Source of the DNA: an uncultured Coriobacteriia bacterium
GTDB taxonomy: Bacteria; Actinomycetota; Coriobacteriia; Coriobacteriales; QAMH01
Reading direction: 5' to 3'
Assembly: GCA_902478425.1 (NCBI GenBank)
Contig: CABSKV010000036.1
Coordinates: forward strand, 1 to 14,181
DNA length: 14,181 nt
Part shown: positions 1 through 6,225 of the stretch, one piece after another
How positions within the stretch are numbered: position 1 is the first letter of the stretch
How the letters are laid out: each line of letters starts with the position of its first letter
Position numbers and translations under genes: made by a program
The notes under the pieces: model-generated
Database searches by the model: none
The model's input: the letters and a program-made list of their open reading frames with translations, nothing else
What the model was told of the DNA's origin: nothing

Positions 1-42
1 CCTCTCTATTCGTCCGCAGCGTCAGATGTGTATAAGAGACAG
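1..42 (+). other. Illumina Nextera i5/Tn5 adaptor remnant (artefact)
   Basis: Bases 24-42 are AGATGTGTATAAGAGACAG, the Tn5 mosaic end used in Nextera libraries. Bases 10-23 match the Nextera read-1 primer stem with one mismatch: C instead of G at position 15. Bases 2-9 read CTCTCTAT, the sequence of the common i5 index 502, and base 1 is the last base of the flow-cell arm. This is untrimmed library sequence at a contig end, not biology. Translated, it gives the spurious peptide MCIRDR at the front of the first reading frame. Confidence 0.97.
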
Positions 43-43
43 G

Positions 44-331
44 CCCATTGGCGCATCGACCATCGACGGCGGCTGGCAGGCGATCATGTACCAGGACGTC
101 TTCGCACAGATGGACGAGAACTTTAGGGAGGGCAAGGCGCTCTTCACCGGGTTGGACAACTTCAATCCCGAGTTCAACGACGATGACGTCAACGGCAATT
201 ACATCGACGGTCCCGTCTACGCGTACACCACCTATACGGCGCTGCACGGGAGCCCCTACTCCGATGGCTTCACGCCCTCTCCCTCGGTGAAGAACGCCAT
301 CCAGGAGACATCGTCAAAGAAGAAGAACTGA
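44..331 (+). CDS. 3' fragment of an unrecognised protein (5' end lost at contig edge)
   Basis: An open frame of 95 residues runs from the adaptor junction to a TGA at 329-331. The ATG at 26 lies in the adaptor, so the true start is outside the contig. The visible part is acidic and rich in Asp, Asn, Tyr and Gly (for example FNPEFNDDDVNGNYIDG), with aromatic stretches such as PVYAYTTYTALHG. It ends in a basic tail, SSKKKN. No transmembrane segment or familiar catalytic motif is visible. The composition would suit an extracellular or cell-surface enzyme or binding domain, but that is only an impression. I do not recognise the family. G/C-rich third codon positions support real coding. Confidence 0.7.
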   Translation, partial: PIGASTIDGGWQAIMYQDVFAQMDENFREGKALFTGLDNFNPEFNDDDVNGNYIDGPVYAYTTYTALHGSPYSDGFTPSPSVKNAIQETSSKKKN

Positions 332-502
332 GAAACTCACCGCCGGGCAGATTCCTCGTTTCCCGACGTGCTCCATGTTCGGGTGCCCTCTTCTTCGGTA
401 ACGGTTCATTGTCCATATCGGAAGCCGCGGGGCAAATGGGGCAATATAGTCGCCATGTTTTCAATTGGTGGCTCACAAGCCGCACGATGAAGGGACCATT
501 TC

Positions 503-2035
503 ATGTCCGATACCACGACCGGCAACTCGAATAGGCGCTGCAGCTTTTGCGGCAAGACCGAAGAGGAAGCCGGCGGCGCGCTTGTGACGCTGCCTCCCAA
601 TACGCCCGTATGCCCTGCCTGCCTCGAGCGCGAGGTGAACAAGATGTCGCAGCTCTTCGGCTTCACCATGCCGGGGCAAGGCGGCAACGACAATAACCCT
701 TCCCGCACGACGACCGATGAGAAGGGCAACCAGATCGAGGAAGTCGACGGCGAGCCCGTCGATGGCGATAACGCGAACAACGCGAACAACGGCCCCTTCG
801 GCGGTTGGAGCCCCATCGGCTTTTTCACGGGCAGCGGCAGCGGCAGCCCCTTTGGCATGGGCGCGCCCGTGCAGCAGCCCAAGCGCAAGGAAGGCGAGCC
901 CGTCATGGCGCCCGTCCCCAAGCCGCATGAGCTCAAGGCGCAGATCGACGAGTACGTAGTCGGCCAGGAGCTCGCGAAGAAGATCGTGGCCGTCTCGACG
1001 TACAACCACTACAAGCGCTATGACGCCACGCAGAAGAGCGACGTGCAGATCGACAAGAGCAACATCCTCATGCTCGGCCCCACGGGCACGGGCAAGACCT
1101 ACATCATCAAGACGCTCGCCGAGCTGCTCGACGTGCCCCTGGCCATCTCGGATGCGACGACGCTCACCCAGGCTGGCTACGTGGGCGATGACATCGAGAG
1201 CATCATCACCAAGCTCATCACCGCCGCCGAAGGCGATATCGAGCGCGCCGAGCACGGCATCGTTTACATCGACGAGATCGACAAGATCGCCAAGCGCAAC
1301 GGTGGCCCCGAAGGCACGGGCGGTGGTCGCGATATCGGCGGCGAATCCGTACAGCAAGGCCTGCTCAAGGTGCTCGAGGGCACGACGATGGAGGTGCCCC
1401 TGTCGGGCGGCATGAAGACGCCGTTCTCGCAAAACGCCACCATCGACACGAGCAACATCCTCTTCATCTGCGGTGGTGCCTTCCCCGGCCTCGACAAGAT
1501 CATCGAGAAGCGCCTCAACAAGAGCGCCGGCATCGGCTTTGGCTCCTCGGTGCGCGAGAACTACGAGGAAGACCGTGACATCCTCAAGAACGTCAAGGTC
1601 GAAGACCTCAAGGAATACGGCCTCATTCCGGAGTTCCTCGGCCGCTTGCCCATCCTGTGCACGATGGAGGCCCTCGACGAGCAGATGCTCTTCGACATCC
1701 TCGTCAAGCCGCATGATGCGATCATCAAGCAATACCAGGCGCTCATGGCATTCGATGGTGTCGAGCTCGAATTCGACGAGTCTGCGCTGCGCGAAGTCGC
1801 GCGCCTGGCCCTCGAGCAGGATACGGGCGCTCGTGCGCTGCGTGCCATCATCGAGCGCTTCATGCTCGACATCATGTACGAGGTTCCCAAGGACGACACG
1901 ATTGGCTCGGTGACCATTACCGGCGAGTACATCAAGGGCAGCGGCGCCCCGATCATTCGCCCACGTGGTCAGCAGTCTCTTCCCGAGACCTCGGATACCC
2001 TGCTGCCCGAAGCCGAGGCAGAACCGGTAGCGTAG
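503..2035 (+). CDS. clpX: ATP-dependent Clp protease ATP-binding subunit ClpX
   Basis: ClpX is the AAA+ unfoldase that recognises tagged proteins and feeds them into the ClpP peptidase chamber in the cytoplasm. The 510-residue product has the N-terminal zinc-binding domain (Cys13, Cys16, Cys37, Cys40), Walker A GPTGTGKT (192-199), the GYVG pore-1 loop (225-228), Walker B with Glu258, an IGF ClpP-docking loop (344-346), an arginine finger in EFLGRLP (Arg381) and a sensor-2 GARALR motif (442-447). It is longer than the usual ~420 residues. The extra length is a low-complexity Asn/Gly/Pro-rich linker at about 56-137 and an acidic tail after about 485. The RKH loop position reads MKT (304-306). 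Start: ATG after AAGGGA about 9 nt upstream. No clpP or tig is adjacent in the window. Confidence 0.98.
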   Translation: MSDTTTGNSNRRCSFCGKTEEEAGGALVTLPPNTPVCPACLEREVNKMSQLFGFTMPGQGGNDNNPSRTTTDEKGNQIEEVDGEPVDGDNANNANNGPFGGWSPIGFFTGSGSGSPFGMGAPVQQPKRKEGEPVMAPVPKPHELKAQIDEYVVGQELAKKIVAVSTYNHYKRYDATQKSDVQIDKSNILMLGPTGTGKTYIIKTLAELLDVPLAISDATTLTQAGYVGDDIESIITKLITAAEGDIERAEHGIVYIDEIDKIAKRNGGPEGTGGGRDIGGESVQQGLLKVLEGTTMEVPLSGGMKTPFSQNATIDTSNILFICGGAFPGLDKIIEKRLNKSAGIGFGSSVRENYEEDRDILKNVKVEDLKEYGLIPEFLGRLPILCTMEALDEQMLFDILVKPHDAIIKQYQALMAFDGVELEFDESALREVARLALEQDTGARALRAIIERFMLDIMYEVPKDDTIGSVTITGEYIKGSGAPIIRPRGQQSLPETSDTLLPEAEAEPVA

Positions 2036-2042
2036 TTACGAA

Positions 2043-2208
2043 AGCCGCATGTGCATCAGGCTTGCCAGTCGATTGCACCCGAAGCTCGAAAACGCTCGGC
2101 CGCTGCGGAACTCGCGCGCAAGGGCGGCGCGCTCAGACAGTCCTCGCAAGACCGCCTCGCGTTTTCATCGCTTCTGCAATCGGGGCATCGCCTGATGCAC
2201 AAGCGGCT
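2043..2208. repeat. Quasi-palindromic intergenic element, copy A
   Basis: The whole 166-bp segment is self-complementary. The outer arms 2043-2061 and 2190-2208 form a 19-bp inverted repeat with one mismatch. Further inward the pairs are CGATTGCA 2070-2077 with 2175-2182, GAAGC 2081-2085 with 2170-2174, GAAAACGC 2088-2095 with 2159-2166, and a terminal GCGCGC stem 2114-2119 with 2127-2132 around a 7-nt loop. Its central 63 bp (2099-2161) recur in copy B with 55 of 63 identities and no gaps. It starts 8 nt after the clpX stop, and its right arm includes the first two bases of the HAD gene's stop codon (read on the + strand). It could be a bidirectional 3'-end structure, a MITE-like element or a structured RNA. 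No T-run marks a classical terminator. Confidence 0.85.
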
Positions 2209-2977
2209 ATTCTTCTATAAGCCCTAATTCCACGCAGGCGTTCCATATGCCATTGTCGTCGACGCTGCTCGTCACGAGGTCGGCGCGTTTCTTGAGCTCG
2301 GGCACGGCGTTGCCCATGGCGACGTTTTCCCATGTTGGCTGGAACATCTCGATATCGTTCGTGCCATCGCCAAAGACGATGACGTCTTCGAGGGGCGCAT
2401 CGAGTAGCGCCATCATCTTGCGTATGCCGCGTGCCTTGTCCGTCGGCTCCACGTAGACGAGCTCGTCGGAGTATCGCGCCCAGGTCACACCCGTGAAGTC
2501 GATGGCGCTTTCCTCGCCCGTCTTGCAGCAGACGAAGATCTTGTAGATGGGGTCGAGCGTGTCGATGTCGAGCTCCGGGTCGACGATGGGCGTGTAATAG
2601 GGATTCTCGACGCGTTCAATGTAGCGCTCGTCTTGGGTCAGGCATGTGCGTGCGTTTTCGTGATTGACTGCCCATGCCCAGTCGTCTGCGTCAAGACGAT
2701 GGGCGAAGACGCGTGATGGCTCGAGTGGCATGCCCTCGATGGAGATGAGCTTGCCATCGATGGTGACGGAGTTGCCGCCATCGGCGACCATCGTGTCGAT
2801 GCCGTAGGGTGCGAGTGTGGCAAGGGCATCGGATTGCAGGCGCCCCGTTGCGAGAGCGATGAAGTGGCCGTTCTCGCGCAACTTGTCGAGTGCGGCGCAT
2901 GCGGATGCGGGAACGGTATCGAGCGTGCGCGAGCGCAGTGTTCCGTCGTAGTCGAAAAAGCAGTACCTGCGCCGCAT
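2207..2977 (-). CDS. Cof-type HAD-IIB family hydrolase
   Basis: A predicted cytoplasmic Mg-dependent phosphatase of the HAD superfamily, subfamily IIB (Cof/YbiV-like), which usually acts on sugar phosphates, nucleotides or cofactor phosphates; the substrate here is unknown. Motif I is FDYDGTL with nucleophile Asp9 and Asp11. Motif II is the Thr of LATGR (Thr44), motif III is probably Lys181, and motif IV is GDGTND (203-208) with the acidic metal ligands. The length of 256 residues fits the family. I chose the ATG at 2977 because AGGAG lies 4 nt upstream on the minus strand and the catalytic motif then starts at residue 8. An ATG at 2992 adds five residues but lacks a ribosome site. The gene is monocistronic, converges on clpX, and its stop codon is overlapped by copy A of the repeat. 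Confidence 0.93.
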   Translation of the reverse strand: MRRRYCFFDYDGTLRSRTLDTVPASACAALDKLRENGHFIALATGRLQSDALATLAPYGIDTMVADGGNSVTIDGKLISIEGMPLEPSRVFAHRLDADDWAWAVNHENARTCLTQDERYIERVENPYYTPIVDPELDIDTLDPIYKIFVCCKTGEESAIDFTGVTWARYSDELVYVEPTDKARGIRKMMALLDAPLEDVIVFGDGTNDIEMFQPTWENVAMGNAVPELKKRADLVTSSVDDNGIWNACVELGLIEE

Positions 2978-2992
2978 CTTGCTCCTTTTCAT

Positions 2993-3020
2993 GGGGTCAT
3001 TCGTATTTTCCGAAGACCCC
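2993..3020. promoter_or_regulatory. Inverted repeat between the HAD gene and tRNA-Lys
   Basis: GGGGTC at 2993-2998 pairs with GACCCC at 3015-3020, and TTCG at 3000-3003 with CGAA at 3011-3014. This makes a 10-bp stem with one bulged A and a 7-nt loop. It lies just upstream of the upstream HAD ATG and in the -35 zone of the tRNA promoter. It may be an operator or a leader hairpin; no run of T follows on either strand. Confidence 0.5.
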
Positions 3021-3035
3021 GCTCTTCTGTCAATC

Positions 3036-3044
3036 TGCTAGAAT
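3036..3044 (+). promoter_or_regulatory. Extended -10 element for tRNA-Lys
   Basis: TGCTAGAAT fits an extended -10 (TGn plus TAGAAT at 3039-3044) and ends 17 nt before the first tRNA base. No convincing -35 hexamer is found 16-18 bp upstream, which is common for extended -10 promoters. Confidence 0.55.
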
Positions 3045-3061
3045 GTCATGCGCTGCGCCGT

Positions 3062-3137
3062 GGACCGTTAGCTCAGTTGGCAGAGCAGGGGACTTTTAAT
3101 CCCAAGGTCCAGGGTTCGAACCCCTGACGGTCCACCA
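3062..3137 (+). tRNA. tRNA-Lys (anticodon TTT)
   Basis: The acceptor stem GGACCGT (3062-3068) pairs with ACGGTCC (3127-3133). Then come discriminator A and an encoded CCA (3135-3137). The D arm GCTC...GAGC, the anticodon loop CTTTTAA with TTT at 3095-3097, and the T arm with GGTTCGAACCC are all present. The outermost anticodon-stem pair looks like a G-A mismatch; the other four pairs are Watson-Crick. An encoded CCA and an extended -10 just upstream suggest an independently transcribed gene. Copy B of the palindromic repeat starts 30 nt after the CCA. Confidence 0.98.
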
Positions 3138-3166
3138 TCTCGCAGCAAACCATCCTAAATACCATG

Positions 3167-3337
3167 TGCGGAGACGACGGACGATTACGAGCTTGCTTTC
3201 GCACCCGACCCGTACTTCGCGCGATGCCGCTGCGGAACTCGCGCGCATAGAACGCGCGCTCAGACAGTCCTCGCAAAATCGCATCGCGCTCATCACGGGT
3301 CTGCTCAAGATGCTCGTAATCGCCTGTCGGCTTCGCA
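3167..3337. repeat. Quasi-palindromic intergenic element, copy B
   Basis: This is the partner of the element at 2043-2208. The outer arms 3167-3192 and 3312-3337 are complementary over 26 bp with four mismatches, including a perfect 11-bp block CGATTACGAGC. Inner pairs are ACCCG 3203-3207 with 3296-3300, GCGCGATGC 3219-3227 with 3281-3289, and GCGCGC 3241-3246 with 3254-3259 around a 7-nt loop. The central 63 bp (3226-3288) match copy A at 55 of 63 positions. The outer arms are largely unlike those of copy A, but each set pairs with itself. It sits between tRNA-Lys and the MFS-CBS gene. The arms also give open frames on both strands, which I read as by-products of GC-rich palindromes. Confidence 0.82.
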
Positions 3338-3393
3338 CTCATCCTCTGTTTAGTGCTATCGTGGAGTGTGTACTAGAGAGGATGATTGTTCTC

Positions 3394-5382
3394 ATGGGCC
3401 TTACCAGAAAGCAATGGATGATGCTGACCGTCATCGTGGTCGGCACCTTCGTCACGATTCTCAACCAGACGCTCGTCACGCCGGCGCTTCCCGCCATCAT
3501 GGCCGAGATGTCCGTCGATGCGGCAACGGGTCAGTGGCTCACCACGGGCTTCACGCTCGTGAACGCCATCATGATTCCCATCACCGCGTATTTGCAGGAT
3601 CGCTTCTCGGTACGTCATCTCTTCCTCTTCTCGATGAGCGTCTTTGCCGTGGGCTCGCTGCTTTGCGGATGGGGCCCCAACTTCGACGTCCTTTTGGCCG
3701 GCCGTCTGGTCCAGGCCGTTGGCGCGGGCATACTCATGCCCATGTCGATGACCGTCCTGCTCGTCATGTTCCCCGTTGACCGTAGGGGCTCGGCCATGGG
3801 CGTCTTCGGCCTCATCATCGCCTTTGCCCCGGCCATCGGTCCCACGATTTCCGGCATCATGGTCGATACGGTCAACTGGCATGTCATGTTCTACGTCGTT
3901 GCCGGCTTGGTTGCCGCGGTCGTCATCGCCGCTGCCTTCCTCATCGAGCAGAAAAGCCCCACGACCAAGGGCGACGCTGCGCTCGATCCGCTTTCCGTCG
4001 TGCTCTCCACGCTTGGTTTTGGCGGTCTGCTCTACGGCTTCAGCGTCTTTGGCTCCAATGGCATCGACCTCGTGAGCGGTATCACCATCCTTGTCGGCTG
4101 CGCTTGCATCGTCTGGTTCTTCTTCAGACAGCTGCATCTCGAGACACCGATGCTGCGCGTGCGTATCCTCTTCAACCGCAACTTTCTCATCGCGACCATT
4201 ATCGGCATGCTCGTCCAGGCGTCCCTGCTCGTGGCTCCCGTGCTCATGCCCATCTACATCCAGGACCTCATGGGCCTTTCGGCCACGGTGTCCGGTCTCG
4301 TCATCATGCCGGGCGCCATCATCATGGGCATCATGAACCCCATCGCCGGGCGCATCTTCGACAAGCATGGTGCGCGCGTCATGGGCATCGTCGGCATGCT
4401 CCTGCTTGCGGCTACGACGCTGGGCTTCGCGTTCGTCGACACGGCCACGCCCATCGCCGTCATCACGATTCTGTTCGCCGTGCGCATGTTCTCGATGGCG
4501 CTCGTGAACATGCCCATCACCACCTGGGGCATGAACGCGCTCGATACCAAGTTCATGAATCACGGTACCTCCATCAACAACACGCTGCGCCAGGTTGCCG
4601 GTTCGCTCGGCACGGCGCTCATCGTCTCGATCTACACGGCGGCGCAGCTGCAGATAGGCGGCTCCAATCCGCCGGTCGAGGCATCCATGACGGCGTTCAA
4701 CATCGCCTTCATGATCTGCACGGCGCTCGTGGTCATAGGCGCGGTGCTCACGATCATCTTCGTGAAGGGCAAGCCCGGCACGATCGAGGCGACGGGTGTC
4801 GAGGGTGAGCTCGCTGGCGAGCATGGCGCTGCCAGCGACAACAAGAGCCTGCTCTCGCGCATCATGAAGCGCGACGTCTACGTGCTGCATAGCGATGACA
4901 CGGTGCAGGCCGCCATGCAGCTCTTCATCAACGAGGGCATCAGCGCCTGTCCCATCGTCGATCGCGATGACAGGCCCGTCGGTTTCATTTCCGATGGTGA
5001 CATACTCAAGAACCTCGCGCGCAATTCCAGGTCCTTTATGGATCCTGTTGCGCTCATTGCCATGACGGCGCAGGACAAGCGCGGCTATGACGAGAAGCTC
5101 GAGGAGCTTATGGAAAAGCCCGTCGCCACCATCGGCACGCGCAACTTCCTGAGCGTCAACGTGCACGAGAGCATCGACGAGGTGTGCCGCGTGCTGGCCG
5201 ACAATCACCTCAAGAAGGTGCCGGTTATGGAGGATGGCAAGATCTGCGGCATTATCAATCGCAGCGACATCACCCGCTATTCCATGGAGGCATATCTCGA
5301 GGGTCGTCCCGAGGATGCGGTCTATTGCGAAGGCGAAAGCGATGGAACCGAGTGCGAATGCGGGCCTGAACACGTATCATAG
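3394..5382 (+). CDS. DHA2-type MFS drug/H+ antiporter fused to a C-terminal CBS-domain pair
   Basis: The first ~470 residues are a polytopic membrane protein of the major facilitator superfamily. It has the DHA2 (EmrB/QacA, 14-helix) helix-1 signature LNQTLVTPALP and an antiporter motif C-like stretch AFAPAIGPTISG. Such proteins export drugs or metabolites using the proton gradient. After a ~25-residue hydrophilic linker come two CBS motifs, about residues 490-550 (with VGFISDGDIL) and 573-640 (with CGIINRSDIT). CBS pairs usually bind adenine nucleotides and gate the attached domain. The frame is continuous, with no stop or shift between the parts. The tail is acidic and Cys-containing. The start is uncertain: ATG 3394 is 12 nt after GAGAGG, and ATG 3382 touches that site. 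The upstream open frame to 3166 runs through repeat copy B and is not needed. A thrE pair follows on the same strand. Confidence 0.92.
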   Translation: MGLTRKQWMMLTVIVVGTFVTILNQTLVTPALPAIMAEMSVDAATGQWLTTGFTLVNAIMIPITAYLQDRFSVRHLFLFSMSVFAVGSLLCGWGPNFDVLLAGRLVQAVGAGILMPMSMTVLLVMFPVDRRGSAMGVFGLIIAFAPAIGPTISGIMVDTVNWHVMFYVVAGLVAAVVIAAAFLIEQKSPTTKGDAALDPLSVVLSTLGFGGLLYGFSVFGSNGIDLVSGITILVGCACIVWFFFRQLHLETPMLRVRILFNRNFLIATIIGMLVQASLLVAPVLMPIYIQDLMGLSATVSGLVIMPGAIIMGIMNPIAGRIFDKHGARVMGIVGMLLLAATTLGFAFVDTATPIAVITILFAVRMFSMALVNMPITTWGMNALDTKFMNHGTSINNTLRQVAGSLGTALIVSIYTAAQLQIGGSNPPVEASMTAFNIAFMICTALVVIGAVLTIIFVKGKPGTIEATGVEGELAGEHGAASDNKSLLSRIMKRDVYVLHSDDTVQAAMQLFINEGISACPIVDRDDRPVGFISDGDILKNLARNSRSFMDPVALIAMTAQDKRGYDEKLEELMEKPVATIGTRNFLSVNVHESIDEVCRVLADNHLKKVPVMEDGKICGIINRSDITRYSMEAYLEGRPEDAVYCEGESDGTECECGPEHVS

Positions 5383-5475
5383 GGTGGTACATTCACGTCG
5401 ATCGCGGAAAAGGGGTCCAAGACGGCCACGATAGAGACAAGCGCAAGCGATACGACGCTCGTCGTCGACTTCGAC

Positions 5476-6216
5476 GTGTTCTCGTATATGCTCGACATCG
5501 GCGAGGCGATGCTCACGTCCGGTGCCGACGTTCATACCGTCGAGTACATGCTCGCGCGCATGGGCAAGGCCTACGGTGCCTACAAGATGAACGTCCTCGT
5601 CATCACAGCCGTCATCATCGTGACCATCACGCTTCCGGGCGATATCGAGAAGACGATGTCCCGGCGCATCGCAAACGAGGGCTCGACGAACTTCGATCGC
5701 CTGGAGGCCCTGAGCAAGCTCTGCGATGAGTGCTGCCAGACGCCGCTTTCGGCCCAGGAGCTGCGCAGGAGGCTCGATCGCATCAAGGGCAAGCCCTTCT
5801 CAAATGTCGCCCTCTATTTAGGTGGCGCTTTGTCAGCTGGCGGCTTTGCCGTGTTCTTCGGCGGCACCCTGCTCGATGGCATCATGTCCGCCATCATCGC
5901 GCTCTTCGTCTGCGCATCGCTCAAGTACTTCAGGCCCATCACGCCCAACACCATCGTCTTCAATTTCGTCACGGCGCTTGCCGCCGGCCTGCTCATCTGC
6001 GTCGTGGCGCATTTCCTGCCCGCGCTTTCCATCGACATGGCGATCATCGGCGTGATCATGCTCCTGATTCCGGGAGTCGCCATGACGAACGCGACGCGCG
6101 ACATGCTGTCGGGAGACACGATATCCGGCGTCATGCGCTTCATCGAGAGCCTGCTGTGGGCCACGTCGCTCGCGCTCGGCTTCATGTCCGCCCTCTGGAT
6201 CGCGACGTTTTTCTAG
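5476..6216 (+). CDS. ThrE/YjjP-type threonine/serine (or dicarboxylate) exporter, large N-terminal subunit
   Basis: This is the larger half of a split ThrE-type exporter in the inner membrane. Single-chain ThrE of Corynebacterium exports threonine and serine, while the split E. coli pair YjjP-YjjB is linked to succinate export, so the substrate here is open. The soluble N-terminal part shows LDIGEAMLTSGADVHTVEYM, typical of the family. From about residue 110 there are about five hydrophobic segments and the conserved IPGVAMTNATRDMLSGD. The length of 246 residues fits YjjP. The GTG at 5476 is the first standard start in frame but has no ribosome site. The frame stays open and G/C-biased back to the MFS stop at 5380-5382, so the true N-terminus may lie upstream. 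The partner gene starts 9 nt after its stop. Confidence 0.9.
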   Translation: MFSYMLDIGEAMLTSGADVHTVEYMLARMGKAYGAYKMNVLVITAVIIVTITLPGDIEKTMSRRIANEGSTNFDRLEALSKLCDECCQTPLSAQELRRRLDRIKGKPFSNVALYLGGALSAGGFAVFFGGTLLDGIMSAIIALFVCASLKYFRPITPNTIVFNFVTALAAGLLICVVAHFLPALSIDMAIIGVIMLLIPGVAMTNATRDMLSGDTISGVMRFIESLLWATSLALGFMSALWIATFF

Positions 6217-6225
6217 GAGGCGAGC

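Noticed and set aside
26..43. ATG in the adaptor as start of the first gene
   Set aside because: It lies in library adaptor sequence; the real start of that gene is outside the contig.
3062..3337. tRNA-Lys as an integration site of a genomic island
   Set aside because: No second copy of the tRNA 3' end, no integrase and no island-like genes are in the window; downstream genes look like native chromosome.
3073..3342. Minus-strand open frame of 89 codons across tRNA-Lys and repeat copy B
   Set aside because: It reads through a complete tRNA gene in antisense and is explained by the GC-rich palindrome; no intact counterpart exists in copy A, where a stop lies just upstream of the core.
3166..3393. 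N-terminal extension of the MFS-CBS protein by 76 residues
   Set aside because: The extension is repeat copy B sequence with no ribosome site at its ATG, and the family N-terminus begins near 3394.
3373..5373. 666-codon antisense open frame opposite the MFS-CBS gene
   Set aside because: Its composition (very rich in His, Asp, Arg, Glu) is the typical complement of high-GC3 coding sequence; the plus strand encodes a clear family. The same applies to 473-1732 and 5833-6975 on the minus strand.
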